Positions 8,506 through 19,778 of a stretch of DNA of 64,000 nucleotides are shown piece after piece. The stretch comes from Comamonas sp. KCTC 72670 (GTDB lineage Bacteria > Myxococcota > Myxococcia > Myxococcales > Myxococcaceae). The notes under the pieces were generated by a model. It worked only from the letters and a program-made list of their open reading frames with translations. It had not been told where the DNA came from and ran no database searches. The position numbers were made by a program, and so were the translations under genes. The DNA lies in assembly GCA_014656495.1 (NCBI GenBank), contig BNCN01000003.1, positions 558,001 through 622,000 of the forward strand. The letters run 5' to 3'. Every line of letters starts with the position of its first letter. The first letter of the stretch is position 1.

Positions 8506-8940
8506 CTAACCTGGCGTGGGCCCCAATCCGGCGCGCTCCACGAGGAGCCGGGCCAGTTGCTGATGGTGCCGGAAGAAGCTGGTGAAGTGGACCAGCCCCG
8601 CCTTGCCCCGGACGGCGTACACCGTCACGGGCCCGGGCAGCACATCCAGCTTGCGGATGTCCGTGAAGCTGAAGCGCCGCGTCCGCACCATGCCGCGGTA
8701 GGTGATGCCCCGCGAGTCCACCACGATGAGCGTGCGCCCGTAGTACGTGAGCGACACGGCGAAGAAGAGGACGAAGAAGCCCGCGGAGAGGAACGTCTGC
8801 AGCGGGACTTCATCGAAGAAGCGCAGCAGGTACACCAGCACGGCCACCCAGAGAAGGCCCGCGGCGGCCATGGCCGCTGCGAGGACCCTGCGGGGCCTGA
8901 AGACCTGCCGTCCGTTGGATGCCGCGTCGTGCCCGGTCAT
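8506..8940 (-). CDS. Small membrane protein with PH-like domain
   Basis: A 144-residue protein. Two membrane segments (about 18-40 and 46-66) are followed by a soluble beta-rich region (about 67-140) with the spacing of bacterial PH-like domains (IVVDSRGITYRGMVRTRRFSF, IRKLDVLPG). Proteins of this shape are common in bacteria and mostly uncharacterised. ATG 8940 is the start. It is convergent with the FHA gene, 16 bp apart. Confidence 0.65.
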   Translation of the reverse strand: MTGHDAASNGRQVFRPRRVLAAAMAAAGLLWVAVLVYLLRFFDEVPLQTFLSAGFFVLFFAVSLTYYGRTLIVVDSRGITYRGMVRTRRFSFTDIRKLDVLPGPVTVYAVRGKAGLVHFTSFFRHHQQLARLLVERAGLGPTPG

Positions 8941-9002
8941 TCATGGAAGCTAATGCTTGGGGCTGACACGGTCCACCTGCCCCCAGGCTTCCTGCCTGCC
9001 CG

Positions 9003-10331
9003 TCAACGCAGGCGCGCCGCCTTCTGTCGGGATTCCTCCTGGAGTTGGGGGCGGACGTCCGCGGCGGAGGAGGCGGCGTAGCGCTCGTAGAGGTCGCGCG
9101 CCTCCACCGTGCGACCCATGGCGCGGAAAGATTCGGCCAGCCCGTAAAGCGGTGAGGCCGTCGCCGGCTCCAGGTCCAACGCGTACTGGTAGTCCGCGGC
9201 GGCCTCCGCATAGCGGCGCAGGCCGATGTTCGCGCTGCCTCGCGCGACGTAGGCCACCGCCAACATGGGCTCTTGCTGGATGGCCTGGGTGAGGCTCGAC
9301 AAGGCGCCGCTGAAGTCCTGCGCGGCGATGCGCTGCACGCCCTGCTCATACGCGCGGCGGGCCTGGGCCCGCGTCGTGTCCGCCACGGGCCCCGCGCCCG
9401 GCGCCAAACCCGCCGCCTGGGGGGACGCGCCCAGTTGCGCCTGCTTCGCCCGAGCGCGGTCGATGTTCTCCTTCGCGCTCTGGCGGATGGCGGCGTCCTG
9501 CGTCAGCTCGGTGGCCCGCTCCCACTGCGCCACGGCCTGCCCGTAATAGCCCAGCACCGCCAGCGCGTTGCCCAGCTTGAACAGGGCCTCCACGTGGCCC
9601 ACGTCCGCGTGCGACGCGTCCAGGAAGGCGAAGGCCGCCTCACGGTAGCGGCGCTCCTTCATCAGCGCGTCGCCATCCCGGATGCGCGCGGCCGCCAGCG
9701 CCGGGTTGGCCGTCCGGGACAGCGCCGCCGCCACGGGGGCAGCGTGCGTGGAGGCCGTCGTGGCTTCGACCAGGGCGGGGGCCGGAAGGGGCTCCGCGCC
9801 CAGGGCCTTCAGGTGCTCGGTCGCCTTGCGGACCCAGACCTGCTCGCCCTTGCGGTGCTCGCGGGCGATGTACGCCTGATACGCGGCGACGGCCTCTGGC
9901 TTCCGGCCGAGCTGCCGGTAGCTCTCCCCCAGCCCGTAGTAACCGTCGGCGTCCCCGGGCTCGAGCTGCGTGTAGCGCTCGTAGGCCTGCGCCGCGGTGG
10001 CCATGTCCCCGGCCTTGCGCGCGGCATAGCCCAGGTTGAACCAGGCCATCTTGAAGTCCGGGTCGGCCTGGGTGGCTTCGCGGAAGGACGTGAGCGCCTC
10101 CTGCACCTGGCCCTTGCGGAAGAGCACGCTGCCCAGGCCATTGAGGGCGGAGGCATAACCGGGCGTCGCGGAGAGCGCCTCGCGGTAGGCCGTGGCGGCG
10201 TCATCCCACCGGCCCCGCGTCAGCGCGGCCTCACCGCGAAGGAAGGCCGCCCGGGCCGCGGCAGACGGCTCCGCGGCGCCCAACAGCGTTGCCGCGGACA
10301 GCGCGATGACGAGTCTGCGCAAGACGACCAT
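9003..10331 (-). CDS. Secreted TPR-repeat protein
   Basis: A 442-residue protein with an N-terminal Sec signal (MVVLRRLVIALSAATLLGAA). At least seven TPR units follow, for example AFLRGEAALTRGRWDDAATA, YASALNGLGSVLFRKGQVQE, FKMAWFNLGYAARKAGDMAT, then a second block from about residue 205 and a third from about 325. The blocks are separated by Ala-rich linkers (around 190-205 and 300-320). It is periplasmic or lipid-independent envelope-exposed by prediction, and should scaffold other proteins. It is 105 bp downstream of purA on the same strand with a hairpin between. The three-block arrangement suggests internal duplication. Confidence 0.82.
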   Translation of the reverse strand: MVVLRRLVIALSAATLLGAAEPSAAARAAFLRGEAALTRGRWDDAATAYREALSATPGYASALNGLGSVLFRKGQVQEALTSFREATQADPDFKMAWFNLGYAARKAGDMATAAQAYERYTQLEPGDADGYYGLGESYRQLGRKPEAVAAYQAYIAREHRKGEQVWVRKATEHLKALGAEPLPAPALVEATTASTHAAPVAAALSRTANPALAAARIRDGDALMKERRYREAAFAFLDASHADVGHVEALFKLGNALAVLGYYGQAVAQWERATELTQDAAIRQSAKENIDRARAKQAQLGASPQAAGLAPGAGPVADTTRAQARRAYEQGVQRIAAQDFSGALSSLTQAIQQEPMLAVAYVARGSANIGLRRYAEAAADYQYALDLEPATASPLYGLAESFRAMGRTVEARDLYERYAASSAADVRPQLQEESRQKAARLR

Positions 10332-10402
10332 GACGGCTCCCGGGGTATCCCACCGGCAGCCGTAGCAGAAAAACCGGGGCTTCGTCAGCGCCCAAGCACG
10401 CG

Positions 10403-10430
10403 CCGGGGACCCCCAGGACGTGGCCCCCGG
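10403..10430 (-). terminator. Hairpin downstream of purA
   Basis: CCGGGGACC (10403-10411) and GGCCCCCGG (10422-10430) form a 9-bp stem with one mismatch and a 10-nt loop, 7 bp after the purA stop. No T run follows on the minus strand, so the call as a terminator is tentative. Confidence 0.4.
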
Positions 10431-10436
10431 GCCGGC

Positions 10437-11759
<1,323 letters not shown>

Positions 11760-14700
11760 TTAGCACGCGCGGGGGGCCGGGTGACAGTGTTCCGAGAAGC
11801 CGCAATGCAGGGCCTGGCAGGCCGCCTTCTCCCTCCCATCCCATTCACGCTGGGCCTCACCTCGTGCCACGGCCCGTGCCGCCCCGGCCAGCCGGCCCGC
11901 GGCCTCCTCCAGCCCCCTGCTCCCCGAGAGCCACTCGGGCTCGGGCTGGGGCTCGCGCAGGAAGACGACTCCCACCCGCACCGGCACCCCTTCTCGCACC
12001 ATGTGCCGAGCCACCATCCCCAGTGTCGCCAGCTCGTACGTGTAGGCAGCCACGCCCAGTGGATGCCGTCCGCCGTGTTTGAAGGTCACCAACACGGCCT
12101 CCCCCTGGGGTGACTCCCACAAGAGGTCCACGGCCCCTTCGACGCTGACGCCGCCTTCCAGGGCCAGCACGAAGGGCAGATTCCGATGAATCGACTGTGA
12201 AGGCGCCTGCGCGAGTTCACGAGCGAACGCCGAGCCCAGGAAGCGCTCCACGGTCCGCAGCACCGCGTCCATGCCCTCATCCTCCGGGAGCGCGCCCGCG
12301 TCGCGCAGCAGCCCCACCAGGTGGGCTCGCCGCTCCGACGCGTCCACGCCGGGCGCCGCCAGCCGCAGGTCCACGCCGCGAAGCAGCCGCTGCGTGAGGT
12401 CCTCGGGGCGCTCCGGGAGCAGCCAGCCATCAGGCTCCACCAGCGGCGGTGCACCCCGGGGCGGCACTTCCCACGGCCACGGCGCGCCACGAAGCCCCAG
12501 CCGGTGCACATAATGGAAGCGGCGCGGACAGGCGATGAAGTCCTGCAAGGCCTCCGCGGTGGCCACGGCCGCGCCGGGCGATTCGGCCTGCGCCACGCGC
12601 CCGCCACGGACGCGGAGCAACGCGGACTCGACGCGCGCCTCGGCCTGCGCCAGGGCCTCGGGACCTGGCGGCTCCGGGTCCGCGGGAGGCGGCAGCGAGT
12701 CCACGTCCAGGTCGTCCACCAGCGCGCGCAGCTCGGCGTCCGCGTCCAGCCGGCCGTCGATGAGGTGCCACCAGGAGTCCTTGCCCCCGCGCGGCTCCGC
12801 GCCGCCGCCCAGCACCAGCAGGTCCTTGGCGCGGGTGAGCGCGACGTAGAGCAGGCGGCGGTACTCCGCGTCCTCGCGGGCCTTCAGCTCCGCGCGCACC
12901 GCGTCGAAGCGGCTGGAGGAATACTCATCCAGTGAATCCGGCGCCCACGGGCGCAGGGAGATGCCGTGGGTGCGCTCGAAGTGGGCCCGGCCCGAGGTGC
13001 CACGCCGCCGGCCCCCCATCGAGGGCACCACCACCACGGGCCACTCCAGGCCCTTCGAGCTGTGGATGGTGAGCAACTGCACCGCGCGAGGGTCGCTCGC
13101 GTCCAGCAGGTCCGCCTGGGCCTCCGTGGGGTTGTTCTCCGCCAGCATCCGCAGCTCGCGCGAGAAGGCCACGCAGCCGCCCGTGCCGCGCTCGTCACGC
13201 CGCGCGGCCAGGGCCAGCAGCTTCTCCACGTTGGCGCTGGCCTGCTCCGCGTAGGGCGAGCCCGCCAACGTCTCGCGGTAGCCCGTCACCTCCAGCGCGG
13301 ACACCAGCAACTCCCGCACACCCATCCGGTCGCGCTCGCGCCGCAGGCCGGGGAGCGCGGCGAGGAAGGTCGCCAGGCGCTGCTGCTCGCGCTCGGACAA
13401 CGAGGACAGGACCTGCGGATCCGTCAGCCGGGGCGACGACAACGACAAGGGGGCATCGCCCGCGAGCTGGAAGAGCGACGCGTCTTTCAACCCCACCAGG
13501 GGTGAGCGCAACACCGCCGCGAAGGCCAGCGCGTCATCCGCGTCCGCCAGCAGCGCGAGCAACGAGGACAGGTCCAGCACCTCCTGCGCGCCGTAGAAGC
13601 CGCGCCCGCGCAGCACGCGGTGCGGAACGTTGTGGCGGATGAGCGCCTGCCGGTAGACCTCCAGATGCGTGAAGGTCCGGAAGAGCATGGCGACATCGCC
13701 GCCACGCGCCGGGCGGAGCCCCTCTCCATCCTCGCTCGCGACCGACGGAGGCGCCCCTGGCGCCAGCAGACACCGCAACCGCCGGCCGATGGTGTCCGCG
13801 TCCAGCCAGCGCAGATCCGACGCCGTGGCCGCCTCATCCAACTGCAGTCGCTCCACCACCGGCGCGTCCGCCAGCGACGACCTCGCCGCGGCGAGGTCAT
13901 CCTCTTCCGGGACGTAGATGACCTCGAAGGGCCGAGGGTTCCGGGAGTCGGCGGCGACGAGCACGCCCGCGAAGGCGCGGTTGAAGAACGACAGCAGGCC
14001 CGGCACGGAGCGGTAGTTGGTCTGGAGGAAGCCGCGCGTGCCACCTTCGTCCTCCAGCTTCTTCGCCAGCACGGAGAAGACGGAGACGTCCGCGCCACGG
14101 AACTCGTAGATGGACTGCTTGCGGTCACCCACCGCGCACAGGAAGGCGGGCTCCAGCGGCAGCGCCGTCACCAGGTCCACATCGGGTGCCAGCTCGCGCG
14201 GGCCGTCCTCGCGCCGCTCCGCCAGCAGCAGCACCAGCTCCAATTGGAGGCGGTTGGTGTCCTGGAACTCGTCCACCAGCAGCGCGCCGATGCGCTCCTG
14301 CGCCTGACGGCGGAACTCCGGATGCGCTCGGAGCAGGTCGCGCGACTTCACCAGCAGCGACGTGAAGTCGAGCACGTTGCGGCGAGACAACTCCGTGTCG
14401 TGACGAACCTCCACGCGCGACAGGAGCTCGCGGAAGGTCACCTCGAAGGGCGCGGAACGCCACGCGGCCCAGGCATCGTCCAGCCGGGGGACGGAGCCAT
14501 CGCTCTTGCCGAAGACGCGCCAGTAGAGGTCCCTCACGGGGCCCGCTGCGCCCTTGCTGAGCCTCCCGAAGTTGCGCCCGTCCGTCTTGAAGCACGCGCG
14601 CAGCCACGGGAAGCGCTCCCCCTGGCCGAAGTTCTCCGCCGTCATGCCGTTGAGCGCGCGCTCCAGCCCGCCCAGCAGCCGGCTCCATTCGCCCTTCGCG

Positions 14701-15422
14701 TCCAGGCCGCGCGCTTCCGCGCACAGCTCCAGGCACCGCGTAATCGACGCGTCCAGCTCCGCGCGCGCCTCCGCGGCATCACTCACGGCGGCCTTCTCCG
14801 CGCGCAGGCCTTCCTCGCGAAGCTTGCCGTAGACGGACACCAGCGCGGCCACCAGGCCGTCCGAGAACCCCGAGCCGGAGAAGCCCAGCTCCTGACACAG
14901 CTCCCGCACCTGCGCGTCGCCCGCCTCCAGCGCGTCCAACACCACGCGCTCGCAGACGTCCTGCACCAGTCCCGTCGCCTCGAGTGAGTCCAGCACCTCG
15001 AAGTTCGGGTCGATGCCCACCGCGGGCGGCGCGCGGCGCAGCAACTGGCCACACAGCGAATGGAAGGTCCCCACCGTGGCCGCGCCCAGCTCCTCGCGAA
15101 TCTGCCGCCATGCATCCGGCAGCGGGAAGGGCTTGTCCAGCCGCGCCAGCGAGGCCCGCAGCGCCTCCTCCTGGTCCATCCGCGTGTCGCCCTGCGCCAG
15201 CCCGTCCAACCGCTGACGGACGCGCGCGCGCATCTCCGCGGCGGCCTTGTCCGTGAACGTGAGCATGCACAGCCGCGCCGGACGCACCGGGCCGCCGGCC
15301 TCACGCGCGCCGGCCAGCAGGTGCAGCACCATGGTGATCAGGCTGTACGTCTTGCCCGCGCCGGCGCCCGCCATCAGGGCGAGGTTGCGCTCCAGCGCGA
15401 GGAGGGACGGCTCGGCGCTCAT
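11760..15422 (-). CDS. addA: AddA-like helicase-nuclease subunit
   Basis: A 1220-residue UvrD/Rep-type helicase of the AddA/RecB group, which with AddB resects double-strand breaks. Helicase motifs are complete: Walker A AGAGAGKT near residue 20, LVDEFQDT (II), GDRKQSIYEFRGAD (III), TIHSSKGLEWPVVVV (V) and YVALTRAKD (VI). The C-terminal PD-(D/E)XK region looks damaged: an Asp is present (VEGAVDLL, D1099), but where a DYK triad is expected the sequence is T1113-F-K, so the catalytic acid is missing. The start is ATG 15422, which overlaps the addB stop as ATGA; an upstream extension to 15479 lies within addB and is rejected. Confidence 0.92.
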   Translation of the reverse strand: MSAEPSLLALERNLALMAGAGAGKTYSLITMVLHLLAGAREAGGPVRPARLCMLTFTDKAAAEMRARVRQRLDGLAQGDTRMDQEEALRASLARLDKPFPLPDAWRQIREELGAATVGTFHSLCGQLLRRAPPAVGIDPNFEVLDSLEATGLVQDVCERVVLDALEAGDAQVRELCQELGFSGSGFSDGLVAALVSVYGKLREEGLRAEKAAVSDAAEARAELDASITRCLELCAEARGLDAKGEWSRLLGGLERALNGMTAENFGQGERFPWLRACFKTDGRNFGRLSKGAAGPVRDLYWRVFGKSDGSVPRLDDAWAAWRSAPFEVTFRELLSRVEVRHDTELSRRNVLDFTSLLVKSRDLLRAHPEFRRQAQERIGALLVDEFQDTNRLQLELVLLLAERREDGPRELAPDVDLVTALPLEPAFLCAVGDRKQSIYEFRGADVSVFSVLAKKLEDEGGTRGFLQTNYRSVPGLLSFFNRAFAGVLVAADSRNPRPFEVIYVPEEDDLAAARSSLADAPVVERLQLDEAATASDLRWLDADTIGRRLRCLLAPGAPPSVASEDGEGLRPARGGDVAMLFRTFTHLEVYRQALIRHNVPHRVLRGRGFYGAQEVLDLSSLLALLADADDALAFAAVLRSPLVGLKDASLFQLAGDAPLSLSSPRLTDPQVLSSLSEREQQRLATFLAALPGLRRERDRMGVRELLVSALEVTGYRETLAGSPYAEQASANVEKLLALAARRDERGTGGCVAFSRELRMLAENNPTEAQADLLDASDPRAVQLLTIHSSKGLEWPVVVVPSMGGRRRGTSGRAHFERTHGISLRPWAPDSLDEYSSSRFDAVRAELKAREDAEYRRLLYVALTRAKDLLVLGGGAEPRGGKDSWWHLIDGRLDADAELRALVDDLDVDSLPPPADPEPPGPEALAQAEARVESALLRVRGGRVAQAESPGAAVATAEALQDFIACPRRFHYVHRLGLRGAPWPWEVPPRGAPPLVEPDGWLLPERPEDLTQRLLRGVDLRLAAPGVDASERRAHLVGLLRDAGALPEDEGMDAVLRTVERFLGSAFARELAQAPSQSIHRNLPFVLALEGGVSVEGAVDLLWESPQGEAVLVTFKHGGRHPLGVAAYTYELATLGMVARHMVREGVPVRVGVVFLREPQPEPEWLSGSRGLEEAAGRLAGAARAVARGEAQREWDGREKAACQALHCGFSEHCHPAPRAC

Positions 15423-18400
15423 CCGCCCTCCTCGGTCATGCGGCGCTCCGTGATCCGGCACACGGCCCGGTAACCACACGTCCCACAGTCCTGCGGGCGC
15501 GCGGCGAACTTGCCCTCGCGCAGCGTGCCCACCAGCGCCTCCACGGCGTTGGGCAGGTTGAGGCCTTCCTTCTCCGCCACCTTCGCGCGCACCTCGGGGT
15601 CCTTGGACAGCAGCTCATCCAGCTCCGCGTCGGAGATGACCTCGGACAGGCGGATGGCCATGCCCGTGCGCAGCGAGAACCACGCCGCCTGCCGCGCGTC
15701 CTTGTGACCGCTCTCACGCGCGGCGTAGAGGTACAGCGGGAGCTGGAAGTCCGACGTCAGCAGCCGCTCCTTCAACGAGCGTTTGTCCAACCGGCCCGAC
15801 TTGTAGTCGATGACGCCCACCTCGCCGCCCGACGTGTCCAGCCGGTCGATGGTGCCCTCGAAGTACACGGGCTCCTCGCCCGCGTGCAGCACGACGTTGC
15901 TCCACTTGTCGTCGCGGGCCGCGGGGCCGAAGCGGAACTCGAAGTTCTCCGGCGTCATCGCGTCGAAGGGCAGACCCCGCCGCTCGTCCACCAGGATGCG
16001 CCGGGCCATGGCGCGAGCCCGCTCGTGCGCCAGCTTCCACAGCTCCGGATGTCCCACGTGGTGCACACGCTCGAAGTCCTTGATGGCCGTCTTCAACGCG
16101 GCGTCCAGCACCTCGTCCGGAATCTCCTCGGGCGCCTTGCCCAAAAGCTGCTTCTCCTTCAGCGCCGCGAAGACCTCCTCCACCACCTTGTGCCAGAAGG
16201 TGCCGCGGCCCCGGGCATCGAACTCCTCGCCCGGCACGTCCGGCTCGGCCACCTTCAAGCCGTACGACAAGAAGCCCTGGAAGCCGCAGTTACCGAAGCG
16301 CGCCAACGCCGACGCGGAGAGCGGCCGGGTGATGTCGAAGCGGAACGTCTCGCGCAGGGACTCGCGCAGGGTGTTGACGTCCACCGAGCCCGAGTACGGC
16401 CCGGGCTGCGCGTGCTTGTCACCGAAGAAGAAGAGCCGCTCCACCTCCACGTCCGACAGCTCGCGGGCGCCCGCGAACCAGGCCTCGGGCTCGAAGCGGC
16501 GCTTGAGAATCCGGGCCGCGACGTCCGGCTCGGTGACGCGCAGCTTCGGCTGGGACAAGGCCTCCAGCGCGACGCAGCGGCGCAGCTCGGACTCGGTGAG
16601 CACCTCGTCCAGCGGCGGGATGGGCGCCAGCGAGCGCGGCGCCCACTTCAACGCGGTGAGGCGCCGCACCTCCTCCAGGAACGCGGACGGCACCTGCTCC
16701 TGCCCGCCCGCGGACTCCACCGCGAAGGACAGGCTGGCGGTGACCTCGGCGGCGGCCAGGGCGCTGGCGAAGAGCAGGCGGTCCTCGGTGAGGCGCCACG
16801 CCGCGCGCTCGTCGAACTCGCCACCGGTGAGGCGGAAGACGTCCCGGCCCAGGTGCTTGTTGAGCGCGGCGCGCTCCGCGTCGGGCAACAGCGGCGACGG
16901 CGCATCGCGGCCGGGGAAGCGGCCCTCCGTCAGCCCCGCGAGGAACAGGTGCTGGAACGAGCGGCCCGGCAGCTCGGCCACGTCCAGCACCTCGATGGCG
17001 GCGCCGCGAGGGCCTCGGGGCGGCAGGTGCGCATCCAACATCGCGTCGCGCAGCCAGCGCCCGAACGTGCGGCGGCGCATCTTCGGTCCGCCGCCCACCG
17101 ACTTCATCATCCGCAGCAAGCCCTGGATCCGCAGACGCAGGGCCTCACGCGCGGCATCGTCCCGGGCCCGCGCATCCACCGCGCGCGCGCCGAGCCCACC
17201 CTCTTCACGGGCCTCCAAGGCACCTTCGGAGGCAACCAGCCCCAGGTGCTCCACCACCTGCCACCAGGAGGTGAGCAGCTCGGCGGCGGTGCCCTCCTCG
17301 GGGATGCGCTTGCAGGCCTCCACCAGTTGCATGCAACGCTCGCGGAGCACCTTCACCGCCTGGACGCGGGTGGTGTCCTGGAACTTGCGCGCGGTGCTGA
17401 GCGCGAGCAGCCGCCGGGCCAGGCCATCCAGGCGCACGTCGTAGGCACCGCGTCCGCGCACCGCGCCCAGCCGGTCATCCCGCACGGCGGCCTGCGCGAA
17501 GAGGCTGGCGGGCGCATCCGGCGCCCCACGGGACAGCTTGGGCACGTAGCGGCTGCCCAGCAGGTCCGCGACACGCTCGGCCGGAAAGCCATCCTCCACG
17601 AGCAACGGCAGGTCCAGGGCCAGACGGACCGGGCCCGCGAGGCCCAGGGGCTCGCCCCAAGGCAAGCGCACCGGCACACCGAGCTCTCCCAGCGACTCCG
17701 CGAGCCATCCCGCCTCCGGCCCCAGCTCGCGGTACGCCACCGCGATGTCCCCCGGCGCGACGCCTTCGGAGAGCAACCGCCGCACGTCACGCGCCAACAG
17801 GCGGGCCTCATCCCGGGCCGTGGCCGCGCTCCACACGCGGAGCGAGGGGACGGCGTCCTTCAGCACGTCGCGCGGCGCCCGGGACGAGAACAGGTGGCGC
17901 CCCAGGTCGATGAAGGGCCGGCCCTCGAAGGTGACGTCCGCCTTGAACAGGTCCACGTGCGTCATCGCGTCGCCGCGGTTCTCGAAGGCGCGGAAGAGCG
18001 CGGTCAGCGCCGCGTCGGCCACGGGCGAGCCGCCCACCGGCGTCTCCACGCGCAACGACACCCGGCGCGACTCGCAGGCCGCCGCCAGCGCCAACAACAG
18101 CTCCAGCCCGGAAGGACGCACGTCGTAGACACCGTGCAGCACGAGCGTGCTCAGCGCCTCCCACCCCGCCGGCCACGCCCCCCGGCCCAGCGCCTCGCGG
18201 GCGCCGCGCATCACGTCCTCGCGGTCCGCCAGCCCCAGCTCCGCCATCCGCTGTTCGTACAGATGGTACAGGCGCGCAATCACCCGCCCTCGGGTCCTCC
18301 GCTCCGGAGGGAGGACCTCCACCGCGTCCTGGAGCTCCCGGGCCGACAAGCGCCCGGCCTTCAGGTCGAGCACCACGTCCAGCGCGGCCCGGGCGAAGGC

Positions 18401-18658
18401 GGGCTCCCGCACGTAGTCGCCGAAGGGCGTCGAGCCCAGCTCCAACCCCACCGAGGCCACCACGGCGCGCGCCGCCACCGCCGGGCACGGCCGCCGGTTG
18501 AGCTCCCGGGCACCGCCCAGACTCTGGAGCAGCTCGTCCCAGGTCAGCAGGTGGGCGCCCACGCTCAGCCCGCTGGCATCCCCCATCGCACGCAGCGCCG
18601 CCTGACGCCGGCCAGCGTCGGGGAACACGTGAAGGGAGCGGCCAGAGCGAAGGGGCAT
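15419..18658 (-). CDS. addB: AddB-like nuclease subunit
   Basis: A 1079-residue partner of AddA. The middle carries the inactive-helicase fold typical of AddB (LFLAGLTEGRFPGRDAPSPL). The N-terminus has no recognisable Walker A, so no ATPase is predicted. The C-terminal nuclease is intact: FEGTIDRL, then VIDYKSG (D951, K953). The four-Cys iron-sulfur staple known from AddB is present: C791 (FGNCGF) and C1058, C1061, C1067 (C-X2-C-X5-C). The start is ATG 18658 (MPLRSGRSLHVF); a longer frame to 19144 is antisense-like and overlaps the GNAT gene, so it is rejected. It is first gene of addB-addA-purA. Confidence 0.92.
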   Translation of the reverse strand: MPLRSGRSLHVFPDAGRRQAALRAMGDASGLSVGAHLLTWDELLQSLGGARELNRRPCPAVAARAVVASVGLELGSTPFGDYVREPAFARAALDVVLDLKAGRLSARELQDAVEVLPPERRTRGRVIARLYHLYEQRMAELGLADREDVMRGAREALGRGAWPAGWEALSTLVLHGVYDVRPSGLELLLALAAACESRRVSLRVETPVGGSPVADAALTALFRAFENRGDAMTHVDLFKADVTFEGRPFIDLGRHLFSSRAPRDVLKDAVPSLRVWSAATARDEARLLARDVRRLLSEGVAPGDIAVAYRELGPEAGWLAESLGELGVPVRLPWGEPLGLAGPVRLALDLPLLVEDGFPAERVADLLGSRYVPKLSRGAPDAPASLFAQAAVRDDRLGAVRGRGAYDVRLDGLARRLLALSTARKFQDTTRVQAVKVLRERCMQLVEACKRIPEEGTAAELLTSWWQVVEHLGLVASEGALEAREEGGLGARAVDARARDDAAREALRLRIQGLLRMMKSVGGGPKMRRRTFGRWLRDAMLDAHLPPRGPRGAAIEVLDVAELPGRSFQHLFLAGLTEGRFPGRDAPSPLLPDAERAALNKHLGRDVFRLTGGEFDERAAWRLTEDRLLFASALAAAEVTASLSFAVESAGGQEQVPSAFLEEVRRLTALKWAPRSLAPIPPLDEVLTESELRRCVALEALSQPKLRVTEPDVAARILKRRFEPEAWFAGARELSDVEVERLFFFGDKHAQPGPYSGSVDVNTLRESLRETFRFDITRPLSASALARFGNCGFQGFLSYGLKVAEPDVPGEEFDARGRGTFWHKVVEEVFAALKEKQLLGKAPEEIPDEVLDAALKTAIKDFERVHHVGHPELWKLAHERARAMARRILVDERRGLPFDAMTPENFEFRFGPAARDDKWSNVVLHAGEEPVYFEGTIDRLDTSGGEVGVIDYKSGRLDKRSLKERLLTSDFQLPLYLYAARESGHKDARQAAWFSLRTGMAIRLSEVISDAELDELLSKDPEVRAKVAEKEGLNLPNAVEALVGTLREGKFAARPQDCGTCGYRAVCRITERRMTEEGG

Positions 18659-18798
18659 TGCGGGGTGGATTCTAGAACGACCGGGCGGGTGACTTTCATG
18701 CTCGATTCCGGGCCCGCCGCCCAGGTCATTCCGCGCCCGCCCGTCTGCCCTCCTCGTATTCCCGGCCAGCCCGCCGATAACGGGCCCTCCGGCGCCCG

Positions 18799-19683
18799 CT
18801 ACGGCACGAAGGAAAGCGCGAGCTCGAGCTGCGTCAGCGCCGTCCGGGTGAAGCCCACCTGCTCGAAGAACCGCGCGGGCCCGTCCTCGGGGACCACGGC
18901 GCTCACCGCGAACGGCTTCCCCGGCCACCGCGCGGCCAGGGCGTGCAGCAAGCGGCGGCCGGCCCCCTGCCCCCGTGCCTCCGCGTCCACGCCCAGGGAC
19001 CGAAGCCCGAGCGAGGGGGCAGCGACGTCCGCCAGCACCGCCACCGCGGGCCCCAACCGGAACGCCCGCGCCGGGAGCGACAAGCCCGACACCGTCGCGG
19101 GGGCGAGCTGCCACGGAAGTCCTTCCGGCAACAGCCTCGCGCACTCGCCCGGGTCCACTTCCTCCAGTTCGGACGTGGGCGGTCCTTCAACTCCAAGCCT
19201 CGCGCGCTCGCCCTTGCCCACTTCCTCCGGCGCGGGCGTGGCTTCGACGCGTTGGGCCCCGAGCGTCCCCGCGAAGCCCACCAACCGGCGCATGCGCTGG
19301 AAACCCAGACGCGCGTAGAGCGCCACCGCGGGGGCGTTCTGCTCGATGACCTCCAGCACCATCCGGGAGTCTCCGCGCGCCCGCGCTTCGTCCATCAATG
19401 GACGCAACATCGCCGCGCCCAGCTTGCGATTGCGCCAAGCGGGGAGCACGCCCATGCCCGCCACGCGGCTCACCCGGCCCCTGCGAGCCATCAGCACGAG
19501 GCCCACGGGCTCACCGTCCACCCGTGCCACACGACTGTCCTCCAGGGAAATGTGCTCGCCACGCACCCGTGCATCGAACAACACGGGGGCGTCTGGAATG
19601 GTGACGAGGTAGCCCTCGAAGGCGCGCGCGAACAGGGTGGACAAGGCGCGGAGCGGCAACTCCGACGCGGCGGTCAGGTGCAT
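18799..19683 (-). CDS. Tandem GNAT acetyltransferase
   Basis: A 294-residue protein with two GNAT modules. The first (about 1-150) has the acetyl-CoA signature around VAGMGVLPAWRNRKLGAAML and a strong tail (ALYARLGFQRMRRLVGF). The second (about 190-290) has LGVDAEARGQGAGRRLL and FFEQVGFTRTAL. The R/Q-X-X-G-X-G/A loop is best kept in the second (RGQGAG). Substrate unknown. The start is ATG 19683 with AAGGAAGG upstream; the longer frame to 19761 adds a region with no support. It is divergent from the PAP2 gene across 95 bp and 140 bp upstream of addB on the same strand. Confidence 0.82.
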   Translation of the reverse strand: MHLTAASELPLRALSTLFARAFEGYLVTIPDAPVLFDARVRGEHISLEDSRVARVDGEPVGLVLMARRGRVSRVAGMGVLPAWRNRKLGAAMLRPLMDEARARGDSRMVLEVIEQNAPAVALYARLGFQRMRRLVGFAGTLGAQRVEATPAPEEVGKGERARLGVEGPPTSELEEVDPGECARLLPEGLPWQLAPATVSGLSLPARAFRLGPAVAVLADVAAPSLGLRSLGVDAEARGQGAGRRLLHALAARWPGKPFAVSAVVPEDGPARFFEQVGFTRTALTQLELALSFVP

Positions 19684-19778
19684 GGACGCGGGCCTTCCTT
19701 TCAAAGATGGCGGGGGCGCCAGCATTCTACGCACCTGTTCCGCAAACGCCCGCTGGAACACGACGGGACGAGGCCCCT

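Noticed and set aside
15704-19318. A 1204-codon plus-strand open frame opposite addB
   Set aside because: It is antisense to a clear AddB with Fe-S Cys and DYK, and its translation is Arg/Gln/His-rich without domains. High-GC coding DNA often opens this frame.
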